The notes below the pieces were generated by a model, which saw nothing but the letters and a program-made list of their open reading frames with translations, made no database searches and was not told the DNA's origin. A program made the position numbers and the translations under genes. Positions 52,671 to 62,112 of a stretch of DNA of 64,000 nucleotides are shown piece after piece (position 1 is the stretch's first letter; the number at the start of each line of letters is the position of its first letter). The DNA lies in contig CBDEUJ010000004.1 of assembly GCA_965243215.1 (NCBI GenBank), positions 310,001 to 374,000 on the forward strand, given 5' to 3'. The stretch is from JAJEFO01 sp009843725 (GTDB taxonomy: Bacteria; Pseudomonadota; Alphaproteobacteria; Rhodobacterales; Rhodobacteraceae).

Positions 52671-53225
52671 ATGATATCCATCCCCCGTCGCACCCTTCTA
52701 TCAGGTGCCGCAGCAGCGCTTGCATTGTCCGCTTGCAGCAGTGGCGGCCGAAGCGGTGCCGCAAAGGTCGACGCACGCGCAGATGCTGCGCTTGCGTTCA
52801 TTGACTCGAACCATCCAGGCACAAGGGAACTCCGCGAAAAATCCGCAGGAATGCTGGTCATGCCCTTGGTGACGGAAGCAAGTTTCCTGTATGGCGGTGC
52901 CTACGGACGTGGCGCGCTCAGGATAGATGGTGCCACCGTGGACTACTATTCGGCGACACAGGCAAGCTTCGGATTCCAGGCAGGCGCGCAACAATACGCG
53001 CACATCCTGTTCTTCATGACGGAAGAGGCGCTCTCGAATTTCCGCGCATCGCAGGGATGGGCTGCAGGCGCGGACATCGAATACGTCTCCAAGGACGTCG
53101 GCGGGAACATTGGCGCCGAAACGACGACCGCTCTCGCCCCGATTATCGGCATTGTGTTCGGTCAGGCCGGGCTTCTCGCAGGTGCGTCCGTAACAGGCAC
53201 GAAGTACACGCGGATCATTCCCTGA
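52671..53225 (+). CDS. Ysc84/SYLF-type lipoprotein
   Basis: The 184 aa product has a lipoprotein signal ending in ALALSACSSG (lipidated Cys predicted at residue 22), also with an N-terminal twin Arg (RRTLLSGAAAA) that may suit Tat export. The body matches the Ysc84/SYLF pattern seen in bacterial lipoproteins: ELREKSAGMLVMPLVTEASF, GAYGRGALRIDG, YYSATQASFGFQAGAQQYAH, FFMTEEALSNFR and GNIGAETTTALAPIIGIVFG. The function of the bacterial members is not well established; eukaryotic SYLF domains bind phosphoinositides. Confidence 0.85.
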   Translation: MISIPRRTLLSGAAAALALSACSSGGRSGAAKVDARADAALAFIDSNHPGTRELREKSAGMLVMPLVTEASFLYGGAYGRGALRIDGATVDYYSATQASFGFQAGAQQYAHILFFMTEEALSNFRASQGWAAGADIEYVSKDVGGNIGAETTTALAPIIGIVFGQAGLLAGASVTGTKYTRIIP

Positions 53226-53271
53226 CCTGCACCATTCGCCGCCGACCGCTGCGGACGCAGAAACCTGACCT

Positions 53272-54144
53272 TCAGTCAAGCTCCCGAAGGCGCTTGAACA
53301 GGCTGGAGGTGTCCCAACGCCCTCCTCCCATTTTCTGCACCTCCTTGTAGAACTGGTCGACCAACGCTGTCACCGGAAGGCTGGCACCGAACTGATTCGC
53401 CGCAGCCAGGCAAATTCCCAGGTCCTTCCGCATCCAGTCCACGGCAAAGCCGTGCTCGAAGTGATCGTCCAGCATGGTTTCGTGGCGATTTGACATCTGC
53501 CAGGAGCCGGCGGCACCTTGGCTGATGACCTCGACCACCGCACGCCCGTCAAGGCCCGCCTTCTCAGCAAAGTGAAGCGCCTCGGACAATGCCTGGACGA
53601 GTCCCGCGATCGCGATCTGGTTTGCCATCTTCGTCAGCTGCCCGGAGCCGCTCTCTCCGATTCTGCGACAGATCCGTGCATATGCCTGAATGACGGGTTC
53701 CGCGCGACGGAACGCGTCCATGTCACCGCCGCACATGATCGAAAGCTGGCCGCTTTCGGCTCCTGCCTGCCCACCACTAATTGGAGCGTCAACGAAGGAC
53801 AGGCCGAGTCCTTCGGCCACCGCGCAAAGCTCGCGCGTGACATCGGACGAAACCGTCGTGTGATCCACGAAGATCGACCCGGCCGCCATTCCCGCAAAAG
53901 TCCCATCCGCCCCTAGGCAAACCGAGCGCAGATCGTCGTCATTTCCTACACAGGTCATGACATAGTCCGCGCCTTCAGCCGCTTCACGGGGCGTTGCGCA
54001 AAATCTGCCGCCATGCTCCTTGGTCCAAGCCTCGGCCTTGGCTCCGGTACGGTTATAGACGGTGACATCATGTCCTGCGGCAACCAGGTGACCCGCCATC
54101 GGATACCCCATGACACCGAGGCCTATGAACGCACAAATTGGCAT
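53272..54144 (-). CDS. 3-hydroxyisobutyrate dehydrogenase family protein
   Basis: The 290 aa product is a beta-hydroxyacid dehydrogenase. It starts MPICAFIGLGVMGYPMAGHL with the GxGxMGxPMAxHL signature, then YNRTGAKAEAW, FVDAPISGGQAGAESGQLS (substrate-site DAPVSGG-type motif) and KMANQIAIAGLVQALSEAL with catalytic Lys. The family includes 3-hydroxyisobutyrate, tartronate semialdehyde and related dehydrogenases; which one is unclear. ATG 54144 has a GGGGGA site. It is divergent from the acylase gene with 79 bp between starts. Confidence 0.9.
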   Translation of the reverse strand: MPICAFIGLGVMGYPMAGHLVAAGHDVTVYNRTGAKAEAWTKEHGGRFCATPREAAEGADYVMTCVGNDDDLRSVCLGADGTFAGMAAGSIFVDHTTVSSDVTRELCAVAEGLGLSFVDAPISGGQAGAESGQLSIMCGGDMDAFRRAEPVIQAYARICRRIGESGSGQLTKMANQIAIAGLVQALSEALHFAEKAGLDGRAVVEVISQGAAGSWQMSNRHETMLDDHFEHGFAVDWMRKDLGICLAAANQFGASLPVTALVDQFYKEVQKMGGGRWDTSSLFKRLRELD

Positions 54145-54223
54145 GGAATCCCCCCTTGCTGCGGCATAGTCTTTGCGTGCCGAAATTCCTACCGCACAGG
54201 CGGACACAGTCAACAAGGCACAC

Positions 54224-56686
54224 ATGGTCGCTCTCTTTCGCTGGCTTTCTCGAATCGTTGCCGGGCTGCTGGCCTTGGGACTGGCGCTGTCCGTGGGCCT
54301 GTACTGGCTTCTGTCGCGTTCGATTCCGGATTATTCGGAGACCCTGTCGGTTCCAGGCATCACCGCTCCCGTCGAGATCGTGCGCGACAACGCGGGCGTT
54401 CCGCATGTCCTTGGCGAAAGCGACGAGGACGTGTTCTTCGGTCTTGGTCTTGCACACGCACAGGACAGGCTGTGGCAAATGACCATGCTGCGACGCACGG
54501 CGCAGGGGCAGCTCTCCGAGATTTTCGGAGCCCGCACGCTGCCGATCGACGAGTTGATGCGAAGGCTGGACATCTATTCACAGGCAGTTGCCTCGGTTGA
54601 GGCACAGGATGCCTACACGCGCCGTGCGCTTGAGGCATACGCTGCAGGAGTCAATGCCTGGCTGGCGGAAGTCAACACGGGCACCCGAGGCCGCGGGGCG
54701 CCCGAATTCTGGTTGTTCGAACCCGTGATCGCACTTTGGCAACCCGCTGATTCGGTCGTCATTGGAAAGCTCATGGCCCTGCGGCTTTCCGGACATCTTC
54801 GTGACGAGGTCCTGCGCGCGCAGCTTTCCGGCATGGTGCCGGAGGCGCGCCTGTTCGACATTCTTCCCGACACGCCAGATGACGGCACGACCGCCACTTC
54901 CGATTTCGCGACGCTGTTTGACACGCCCATGCCCCGGCATGCAACGGCCCTGGCGCCCCACATTCAGCTTTCGCCGGTCGCGCGACCCGGAGCCGAAGGC
55001 GCATCGAACGCGTGGGCGGCTGCGCCCGAAAGGTCGGCGGCGGGCGGCACCCTGCTTGCAAACGACCCGCACCTTGAGTTCACGGCTCCGTCAATATGGT
55101 ACCTTGCGCGGCTGGAGCTGGCCACGGGCGGCGTGATCGGCGGGACGATCCCCGGCATGCCAGTCGTGCTGACAGGCAGGTCCGAACACCTTGGCTGGGG
55201 CCTGACCTATACCTATGCCGACGATCAGGACATCTTTCTGGAAAAGCTGAACCCGGATGACCCGGGAGAGGTCCTCGCACCTGACGGATGGACCCGGCTC
55301 GAATCGCGTCCGTCAATCATAAACGTGAGGGATTCGGAGCCCGTGACCGTCACGTTGAGATGGAGCGAAAACGGTCCGATCCTGTCCAACTCCAGCTACG
55401 ATCTGGCATCCATCGTCCCGCCCGGCCATGTCGCGGCCCTTGCCTGGACTGCCCTGGATGCCGCCGACACGTCTGCGCAAGCCATGATGGGAATCATGCG
55501 CGCCAGAAACATAGACGAGGCAATCTCAGCGGGGAGGGATTTCGTTGCACCGACGCAGAATCTCGTTGTCGTCGACCTGGAGAGGATCGCGCTCAAGGTC
55601 ATTGGGGCAATGCCCCGCCGCTCGGCCAGGAGCCAGACGCTGGGTCGCATTCCGACACCTGGCTGGCGCTCGGAAAACCGATGGCTGGGCTTCCTCCCTT
55701 ACTCGACGAATCCAGAATTCCGGATCCCGGCCAACGGCATCATCGGAAACACCAACAACAGGATAACGGACCGGGCCTACCCCCTGCATGTCAGCCATCG
55801 TTGGGGCGACACGCAAAGGATACAGAGATGGCAGCGCCTGATGGAGAACCGAAAGGTCCACACCCGCGAGAGCTTCATGGAGACGCAGCTTGACGCTGTT
55901 TCCGTCACCGCGCGCACATTGCTTCCGTTGATCGCACGCGACCTCTGGTTCACTGGCGAAGCCGCGGAGAGCGGCACGGTCGAGCGTCTGCGCCGTGATG
56001 CCCTGGATCTTCTGGCCGACTGGAACGGCGAGATGAACGAGCATGTCCCGGAACCACTGATCTATGCGGCTTGGATGAAGCGGTTGCAGGATCGGCTGAT
56101 CAGGGATGAACTCGGCCCGCTGGCAGACAGGTTTCCCAACGCAAAGCCGATTTTCCTCGAGCGCGTTTTCCGGAATGTCGAAGGAGCGGGCGCGTGGTGC
56201 GACGTGGTCCAGTCCGAAGATGTCGAGACATGCGGGGAAATCGCGCGACTCTCGCTTGACGATGCGCTGCTATGGATTGACGAGACCTACGGCACGCCGC
56301 TTGAAGCACTGCGCTGGGGAGACGCACATCAGGCCGTCCACAGGCATCCTGTGCTTGGAGAAAGCGGTTGGCTGGCCGCTCTCGTGAACATCCGCCAGTC
56401 AACTTCCGGCGGAGACCATACGCTGCTTCGCGGTCAGACCGTCGGTGCCGGACCCGAACCCTTTCTCAGCCGCCGCGGGGCCGGATACCGCGGCGTGTAC
56501 GACTTTGCCGATCCGGACAGCTCCGTCTTCGTGATCTCCACCGGACAATCCGGACACCCGCTTAGCCCCCACTATGAAGATCTCGGCGAACTCTGGCGGC
56601 GCGGCGAGTACATCCCGATGGTGCTCGATCCGGACCTCGCGAGGGCAGGTTCGATCGGAACCACGTGGCTGTTGCCAAGCGAATGA
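54224..56686 (+). CDS. Penicillin acylase-type Ntn hydrolase
   Basis: The 820 aa product is a peptidase S45 (penicillin/acyl-homoserine lactone acylase) family precursor that self-cleaves. An N-terminal hydrophobic segment (IVAGLLALGLALSVGLYWLL) precedes PVEIVRDNAGVPHVLGES and GLGLAHAQDRLWQM (alpha chain). The autocleavage site is EGA-SNAWAAAPER, making Ser261 the predicted N-terminal nucleophile of the beta chain, followed by GGTLLANDPHLEF. NGIIGNTNNRI (the conserved Asn) lies further on. It is probably periplasmic. Substrates in this family are amide-linked acyl groups, including acyl-homoserine lactones; the actual one is unknown. Confidence 0.9.
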   Translation: MVALFRWLSRIVAGLLALGLALSVGLYWLLSRSIPDYSETLSVPGITAPVEIVRDNAGVPHVLGESDEDVFFGLGLAHAQDRLWQMTMLRRTAQGQLSEIFGARTLPIDELMRRLDIYSQAVASVEAQDAYTRRALEAYAAGVNAWLAEVNTGTRGRGAPEFWLFEPVIALWQPADSVVIGKLMALRLSGHLRDEVLRAQLSGMVPEARLFDILPDTPDDGTTATSDFATLFDTPMPRHATALAPHIQLSPVARPGAEGASNAWAAAPERSAAGGTLLANDPHLEFTAPSIWYLARLELATGGVIGGTIPGMPVVLTGRSEHLGWGLTYTYADDQDIFLEKLNPDDPGEVLAPDGWTRLESRPSIINVRDSEPVTVTLRWSENGPILSNSSYDLASIVPPGHVAALAWTALDAADTSAQAMMGIMRARNIDEAISAGRDFVAPTQNLVVVDLERIALKVIGAMPRRSARSQTLGRIPTPGWRSENRWLGFLPYSTNPEFRIPANGIIGNTNNRITDRAYPLHVSHRWGDTQRIQRWQRLMENRKVHTRESFMETQLDAVSVTARTLLPLIARDLWFTGEAAESGTVERLRRDALDLLADWNGEMNEHVPEPLIYAAWMKRLQDRLIRDELGPLADRFPNAKPIFLERVFRNVEGAGAWCDVVQSEDVETCGEIARLSLDDALLWIDETYGTPLEALRWGDAHQAVHRHPVLGESGWLAALVNIRQSTSGGDHTLLRGQTVGAGPEPFLSRRGAGYRGVYDFADPDSSVFVISTGQSGHPLSPHYEDLGELWRRGEYIPMVLDPDLARAGSIGTTWLLPSE

Positions 56687-56698
56687 TGAAACAGCCGT

Positions 56699-57952
56699 TC
56701 AAAGCCTCGAATAGCGAATGGATTGCGACGAAGTCCAATTCACCTCGATCCTGCTTCCAGTCTCGCTCTCGGTCTCTCCCACCACGACCCGCTGATCATA
56801 CAGCCACGCGCGCTTTCGTCCTTCCTTGTGGGTGATGTCTATCACGGCGCGGATCCGCCCAACATCAAGTGCGGCTTCGATGCATTCCAGCAGCGGCGCG
56901 ATGCCGATCTCGTCAAGAGCAGAGATCATCACGGCATTCCCTCTGCGTGACGCGATCGTTTCCAGCGAGGTCCGCGCATCCTCATCCAGAAGATCAATCT
57001 TGTTCCAGACCTCGATCACGACACTCTCATCGCCGACTCCGAGACCCTCCAGGATTGCGAGCACATCGCCTCTCTGCTCCTCGGTCTCGAGATGGGAAAT
57101 GTCCCGGACATGCAGGATGACATCGGCAACCGGAACCTCTTCAAGCGTCGCGCGAAACGCCGCCACAAGCTGCGTCGGCAGATCGGAAATGAAGCCCACC
57201 GTGTCGGACAGAATCGCGTCCTGGCCCGAATTGGGCAACCGTACGACTCGCATTGTAGGATCAAGCGTTGCAAAGAGCATGTCCTTCGCCAGAACGCCCG
57301 CCCCGGTCAGCCGGTTGAAGATCGTTGACTTTCCCGCATTCGTGTAGCCGACGAGCGCCACGACCGGAAAGGGAATCCTTGCGCGCGCCTCCCTGTGCAA
57401 GCCTCGCGTCTTGGCAACCTTTTCCAGTTGGCGCCTGAGGCGCACCAACTGTTCATCGATGGCTCTTCGGTCGGCTTCTATCTGGGTCTCTCCGGGACCA
57501 CCCACGAATCCCAGACCTCCCCGCTGGCGCTCGAGGTGCGTCCATGCCCGGACCAGACGCGTCCGTTGGTAGGACAACGCGGCCATTTCAACCTGCAGCA
57601 CGCCCTCACGCGTCACCGCACGGTCCGAGAAGATTTCGAGGATCAGTGCCGTGCGGTCCAGGACCTTGACCTTCCATGCCCGCTCCAGGTTTCGCTGCTG
57701 CACGGGACTCACCTGTCCGTTCACAAGAACCAGATCTACTTGCCGGGCCTCGACAAGCGCACGTATTTCCTCGACCTTGCCCTTGCCGAACAGCATCCCG
57801 GGAGCAACGCGCGAGAGCCGCGCCAGTTCTGCGCCCACAAGCGCCACCCTTGGCAACGCCGCTGCGAGCGAGGCAGCCTCTTCAAGTGCCAGGGCCGGGT
57901 CACGGCGCCGCCCCTGACCTCGAATGTCCGGATGAAGCACGATGGCCCGCAC
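56699..57952 (-). CDS. hflX: Ribosome-associated GTPase HflX
   Basis: The 417 aa GTPase splits or rescues ribosomes under stress. The N-terminal HflX domain has GMLFGKGKVEEIR, RNLERAWKVKVLDRTALILEIF and GGLGFVGGPGETQIEADRR. The G domain has P-loop LVGYTNAGKST, ATLDPTMR, DTVGFISDLPTQL and NKIDLLDE. The start is GTG 57952; a TGA stop lies three codons upstream in frame, so no longer start is possible. It belongs to the ntr-trk-hfq-hflX series on the minus strand. Confidence 0.95.
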   Translation of the reverse strand: MRAIVLHPDIRGQGRRRDPALALEEAASLAAALPRVALVGAELARLSRVAPGMLFGKGKVEEIRALVEARQVDLVLVNGQVSPVQQRNLERAWKVKVLDRTALILEIFSDRAVTREGVLQVEMAALSYQRTRLVRAWTHLERQRGGLGFVGGPGETQIEADRRAIDEQLVRLRRQLEKVAKTRGLHREARARIPFPVVALVGYTNAGKSTIFNRLTGAGVLAKDMLFATLDPTMRVVRLPNSGQDAILSDTVGFISDLPTQLVAAFRATLEEVPVADVILHVRDISHLETEEQRGDVLAILEGLGVGDESVVIEVWNKIDLLDEDARTSLETIASRRGNAVMISALDEIGIAPLLECIEAALDVGRIRAVIDITHKEGRKRAWLYDQRVVVGETESETGSRIEVNWTSSQSIRYSRL

Positions 57953-58444
57953 GTCCTGGCGTCACCTGCTCACCCAGCAGGATACCCCTTCCCCCGGATG
58001 CGGGAGGAGTGCGCGGCCTTGTGTGCCGTGCATTGGTGCCGTCCTCACTGCCGGCATGTGTTGAGGCAGCATCCATGCCCGTGGCTCCGCCGGACGATGA
58101 CCGATGCGGCACTGCCTGCGGGGAATGCCCTGAACGGTGCCGTTGGCGGTCAGGATGTTGAAAATGCTTGCATGCTTCGCGACGCGCCCTGCGTCGCGTG
58201 AGCTTTTCCGGCAAGATCGGCCGGGGTCGGCCTCCCCGCGCACAACCTGACCCCACGTGTCACGATTCCCTCCGCTTCGTGCCTGACCCGGCGCGTCTGC
58301 TGACAAGTCCTCGAGCGTCCAGCGCTGCAGATGAGCGCCCGGGCCGATCTTGAACGCGTGGTTCAGGGCGAACTGGATACCGGTCCCCATTCCTGTGCTG
58401 GTCAGCATGGACTCACAGGGCTTGCGCCCATCAGGCCCGTCCTG
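57953..58444. other. 490-bp gap between hfq and hflX
   Basis: A minus-strand frame of 148 codons (57962-58408) fills most of the gap but shows no domain and runs in competition with other frames. In many relatives hfq and hflX are nearly adjacent, so the gap is unusual. Confidence 0.45.
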
Positions 58445-58708
58445 TCAGGAAGGGGTCTCTGGCGCTTGCTCACTCTGTCCTTCACCGTCGTAGAGAGAAA
58501 TCGGCTGCGCCGGCATGATGGTTGAAATTGCATGCTTGTACACGAGTTGAGACTGGCCATCGCGTCGCAGCAAGACACAAAAGTTGTCAAACCACGTGAT
58601 GACGCCCTGCAGCTTCACGCCATTTACCAGGAACACCGTCACGGAAATCTTTGACTTCCTGATGTGGTTCAAGAACACGTCTTGCAAGTTCTGTCTGTCT
58701 GTTGCCAT
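58445..58708 (-). CDS. hfq: RNA chaperone Hfq
   Basis: The 87 aa product forms the hexameric Sm-like ring that pairs small RNAs with mRNAs. It starts MATDRQNLQDVFLNHIRKSK and has Sm1 VTVFLVNGVKLQGVITWFDNF and Sm2 VYKHAISTIMP. The C-terminal tail is short and acidic, normal for alphaproteobacteria. It sits between trkH and hflX as in Rhodobacterales. Confidence 0.97.
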   Translation of the reverse strand: MATDRQNLQDVFLNHIRKSKISVTVFLVNGVKLQGVITWFDNFCVLLRRDGQSQLVYKHAISTIMPAQPISLYDGEGQSEQAPETPS

Positions 58709-58844
58709 GGGTCACAGCCTCTTTGCCTTTCTTGCGGTCGTTCCTCCGACCTGTCGCAAGTTTTGACGCACAATATGGGGGTCTGCGAAGACCATGACCA
58801 CCCCAATTGCGCTGAATCGTCACATAAATCTCTTCGGAAAACGT

Positions 58845-60350
58845 CTATCTCCAGAAATCCGGGTTCAGAAGCGCGATCAAGGCAAGCGTTTCCAGCCGAC
58901 CCAGGACCATCGCCGCGCAAAGAAGACCCAGCGCGGCATTGCCGAGACTCGCCAGATCCATCGGTACGCTGCCGGCAATCTCGATCAGCGGCCCTGTCGT
59001 CGAGAACGCGGCAATCGTCAATATAAGGGATTCCTCCAGATCCAGCCCTCCGATCAAGGAAAACCCGGTCATCACCACGGAGCAGGAAAGAGCAAAGAGC
59101 ATGCAGAACACCCAGGCCGCGTATGCACCTTGCCGCCTGAATCGGCGCCCTTGCCGACTCGGCCCTCCTATCGAGGAAGGTTGGACCAGCTTCTCCATCT
59201 CGCGCACGCCATGCTGATAGAGCGCATAGACCCGCAAGAGCTTCACGCCTCCTGCCGTGGTGGCCACGCCCCCCCCCAACAGCGCCAAACCGAGGAGCAG
59301 AACGCCCGGTGTGCTGAGACCTGACCATGCCCGGGCTGCATTCCACTCCTCTGCGACAAATCCTGTCGTCGTCAGGAATGATGCAACCGTGAAGAGCGCG
59401 CCCCAGAGCATGCGCAGGCCATCGGACAGCGACATTCCGGACCCTGTCTCAAGGCTCGCGATCCAGTTCCACAGGAGCAGCAAGGCGACAGCCACAAGCA
59501 CGAGAACGAGTCCAAGCCGCAGTTCAGGATCGACCAGAAGGCTTCGCCAGCCACGTGGCCGCTCCTCGCGTGCAAATGTCAGGCGCGAAAGAGCGAAAAC
59601 AAGAAATACAAGGATGACGAATTCGCCCAACGGCCCGGCCTCGCTTCCTTTCATGCCGCCGACCGGAGAGATTCCCGATGTCGCAATGGTGGACATTGCG
59701 TGACAGAGCGCCACAAACGCACTGTCGCCTGCGAGATACAGCGACAGCCAGAGTACCAGCGTCAGGCCACCGTAGACCGGAAAGAGCCGCAATGCATAGC
59801 GTCGCAGACGCGTGGACGGGTTGACCGTCAGACTCGGTGGCTGGCCTTGCTGCCCGATTTCGGCGCCAGACGTGACTTCAAATCCGCCAAGGCTCAACGG
59901 GGCTAGGATCGCTATTGCGACGACCCAGATGAAGAATCCTCCCATCCATCCGACCTGCGCGCGCCAGAGATGAGCCGAGGGCGGAAGTGAGTCCGGATTC
60001 AGAATGGTCAGCCCCGTCGTTGTAATGCTGGACACCATCTCGACATACGCATCGACAAACGCCGTTCCAGGCACGGCTTCCGAAACCGGCACAGCCAGCA
60101 TGACGGGAAGCAGCGCCAGGCAGCCAACGACGGAGATCAGGTGGCTGCGCCCGAGACTCCGAATCCGCATGCCGCTGATCGCCAGGGCCACCATCAGGAA
60201 CAAAAGGCCAGACAGCAGGGCAGCGTAGAAGAACGCCCTTGACGTGAGATGATCGTCGATGGCCAGGGCATGTGCCGCAGGCAACAACATCGAGAGTCCG
60301 GCAAGCCCCATCAGGCTCACGATAAACGGCGCATCGCCCAGCCTGAGCAT
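58845..60350 (-). CDS. trkH: Trk potassium uptake protein TrkH
   Basis: The 501 aa membrane protein forms the K+ pore of the Trk system. Four pore-loop segments with TTG-type filters are visible: EMVSSITTTGLTIL, AMSTIATSGISPVGG, TVASFLTTTGFVAEEW and TIAAFSTTGPL. It has about ten TM helices. The start codon overlaps the trkA stop by one base, showing coupling with the gating subunit. Confidence 0.93.
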   Translation of the reverse strand: MLRLGDAPFIVSLMGLAGLSMLLPAAHALAIDDHLTSRAFFYAALLSGLLFLMVALAISGMRIRSLGRSHLISVVGCLALLPVMLAVPVSEAVPGTAFVDAYVEMVSSITTTGLTILNPDSLPPSAHLWRAQVGWMGGFFIWVVAIAILAPLSLGGFEVTSGAEIGQQGQPPSLTVNPSTRLRRYALRLFPVYGGLTLVLWLSLYLAGDSAFVALCHAMSTIATSGISPVGGMKGSEAGPLGEFVILVFLVFALSRLTFAREERPRGWRSLLVDPELRLGLVLVLVAVALLLLWNWIASLETGSGMSLSDGLRMLWGALFTVASFLTTTGFVAEEWNAARAWSGLSTPGVLLLGLALLGGGVATTAGGVKLLRVYALYQHGVREMEKLVQPSSIGGPSRQGRRFRRQGAYAAWVFCMLFALSCSVVMTGFSLIGGLDLEESLILTIAAFSTTGPLIEIAGSVPMDLASLGNAALGLLCAAMVLGRLETLALIALLNPDFWR

Positions 60351-61729
60351 CAGAAAAAATCGATCGAGACCTGGAACAGGCGCTCAACTTCAGGCACGTC
60401 GCCCGCAAGCGCGAAGACCACGATCACATCGCCTTCATCTATGCGCGTCGAACCGGTCGGCTTCTCCATCCTGCCGCTCTTCTCGACAGCACCCACAATC
60501 ACGCCGTCCGGGAACTCGATATCGCGGATATGCCTGCCGGAAAGCGACGAGGTCGAAAGGATCGGCGCCTCGATCACTTCGGCTTCGGCATCCCCGATGG
60601 AATAGACGCTCCTGACCTGGCCACCATGGCGAACGTGACGCAGGATCGAACTGACGGTCGTCGCCCGGGGATTGATGTAGGCATCTATCGACAGGGGATC
60701 CATCAACGGAATCAGCGTTGGATCATTGACGAGAGCGATGGCAAACGGGCACCCGGCCTGCTTGGCCCGGACCGAAGCCAGAAGGTTGGTATTGTCGTCG
60801 TCGGTCACTGCGAGAATCGCGTCGGCGCGCTCGATTCCTGCCTCCGTCAGAAGGTCCGAGTTCATGCCGTCGCCGTGCAGAACGATAGTGCGCTCCAGAG
60901 CATCCGCTGCGCTTTCCGCATGTGCGAGGTCCTTTTCGATGACGCGTACGTGCTGACGTTCGGCGCGCCGTTCAAGGGCCTCCGCGACGGCAAGGCCGAC
61001 ATTCCCGCCGCCAAGGATCACGACGTGCTCCTGTCGCTGCACTTTCTTGCCGAAAATCCCCAGAACGCGTCCGATGTCCTCGAAGTGCGTCATGACATGG
61101 ACCTGATCTCCGGCAAAGAGCTGGTCGCCGGGGCTTGGCGCAAAGAGATTGCCGTCTCGCCTGACTGCAACGACAAGAGCCCTCAAGGTCGAAAACAGGT
61201 CGGTCAGTTGCCGGAGCGGCGTGTCAAGAACCGGGCAGTCGTCGCCCAACTGGATGCCGAGCAACTGCGCCTTCCCTCCTAGAAACACTCCCGTGTCGAA
61301 CGCCGCCGGCACGTTCAGACGTCTAAGGGCTGCTTCTGCAACCTCGCGTTCCGGACTGATGACCACATCGATCGGCATGTGGTCCTTGCGAAACAGGTCT
61401 GAATAGATTTCCGCGTGATAGCTTTGCGCGCGAAGGCGTGCGATCTTGCGCCTCACGTTGAAAATTGAATGAGCCACCTGACAGGTGACCATGTTGACCT
61501 CGTCGGAATACGTGGCCGCAATGATCATTTCAGCGTCTCTCGCGCCGGCGCGCTGCAATACATCCGGATAGCTGGCATGTCCGGCAACGCCCTGAACATC
61601 CAGCGTATCGGTCGCTCTGCGCACAAGATCCGGGTTTTTGTCGACAATGGTCACGTCGTTTCTCTCGCCCGAGAGATGCCGCGCGATTTGCCAGCCGACC
61701 TGGCCCGCGCCGCAGATGATGACCTTCAT
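60350..61729 (-). CDS. trkA: Trk system NAD-binding gating subunit TrkA
   Basis: The 458 aa cytoplasmic regulator has two tandem RCK units. The first begins MKVIICGAGQVGWQIARHLS and ends in a TrkA_C domain near residues 140-220. The second Rossmann unit starts HVVILGGGNVGLAVAEALE, then a second TrkA_C with IVGAVEKSGRMEKPTGSTRI. It binds NAD(H)/ATP and controls TrkH. ATG 61729 begins the Rossmann strand; the frame is open to 61846 but that part is not conserved. It is coupled to trkH. Confidence 0.93.
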   Translation of the reverse strand: MKVIICGAGQVGWQIARHLSGERNDVTIVDKNPDLVRRATDTLDVQGVAGHASYPDVLQRAGARDAEMIIAATYSDEVNMVTCQVAHSIFNVRRKIARLRAQSYHAEIYSDLFRKDHMPIDVVISPEREVAEAALRRLNVPAAFDTGVFLGGKAQLLGIQLGDDCPVLDTPLRQLTDLFSTLRALVVAVRRDGNLFAPSPGDQLFAGDQVHVMTHFEDIGRVLGIFGKKVQRQEHVVILGGGNVGLAVAEALERRAERQHVRVIEKDLAHAESAADALERTIVLHGDGMNSDLLTEAGIERADAILAVTDDDNTNLLASVRAKQAGCPFAIALVNDPTLIPLMDPLSIDAYINPRATTVSSILRHVRHGGQVRSVYSIGDAEAEVIEAPILSTSSLSGRHIRDIEFPDGVIVGAVEKSGRMEKPTGSTRIDEGDVIVVFALAGDVPEVERLFQVSIDFF

Positions 61730-62112
61730 GGCTTGCCCCTTGGCCGCTCCGGACGGCATTTGTCTGGCACGCGCAACAGCCATGATCAAGGCGCAGCGCG
61801 ACCTGTTGAGATGCAGACCATGTCCCGGAGGGTTGCCGGCGCTCAAGTCGCCACACGTTTTCGGGCCGGTTCAGTGGACATCCACTGCACCTTGCCAAGG
61901 CTATGCGTGAGGCTTGGGCAGCGGGCAATCTGGCCTTGGATGCGCAATTCGCGGCCCTGTGCCAAATGCATCGCGTCGCCGCATTGCTGATTGAAATGCG
62001 GGAATTCAATTGGTTCGCGTTTCTCGGCGTCGAAAGGCTGGCAGATCGACGCAGGCAGGCTTCTTTCGGCAGCGCTCGGAGTCCAGCTGCACCTCAGTGC
62101 CGATTCCGCACC
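61730..62112. other. Intergenic stretch between ntrX and trkA
   Basis: About 380 bp with no motif-bearing frame. It separates the ntrYX pair from trkAH and likely carries a promoter for trkA. Confidence 0.5.

Noticed and set aside
57962..58408. 148-codon gene between hfq and hflX
   Set aside because: No recognisable domain and the start is weak; kept as an observation only.
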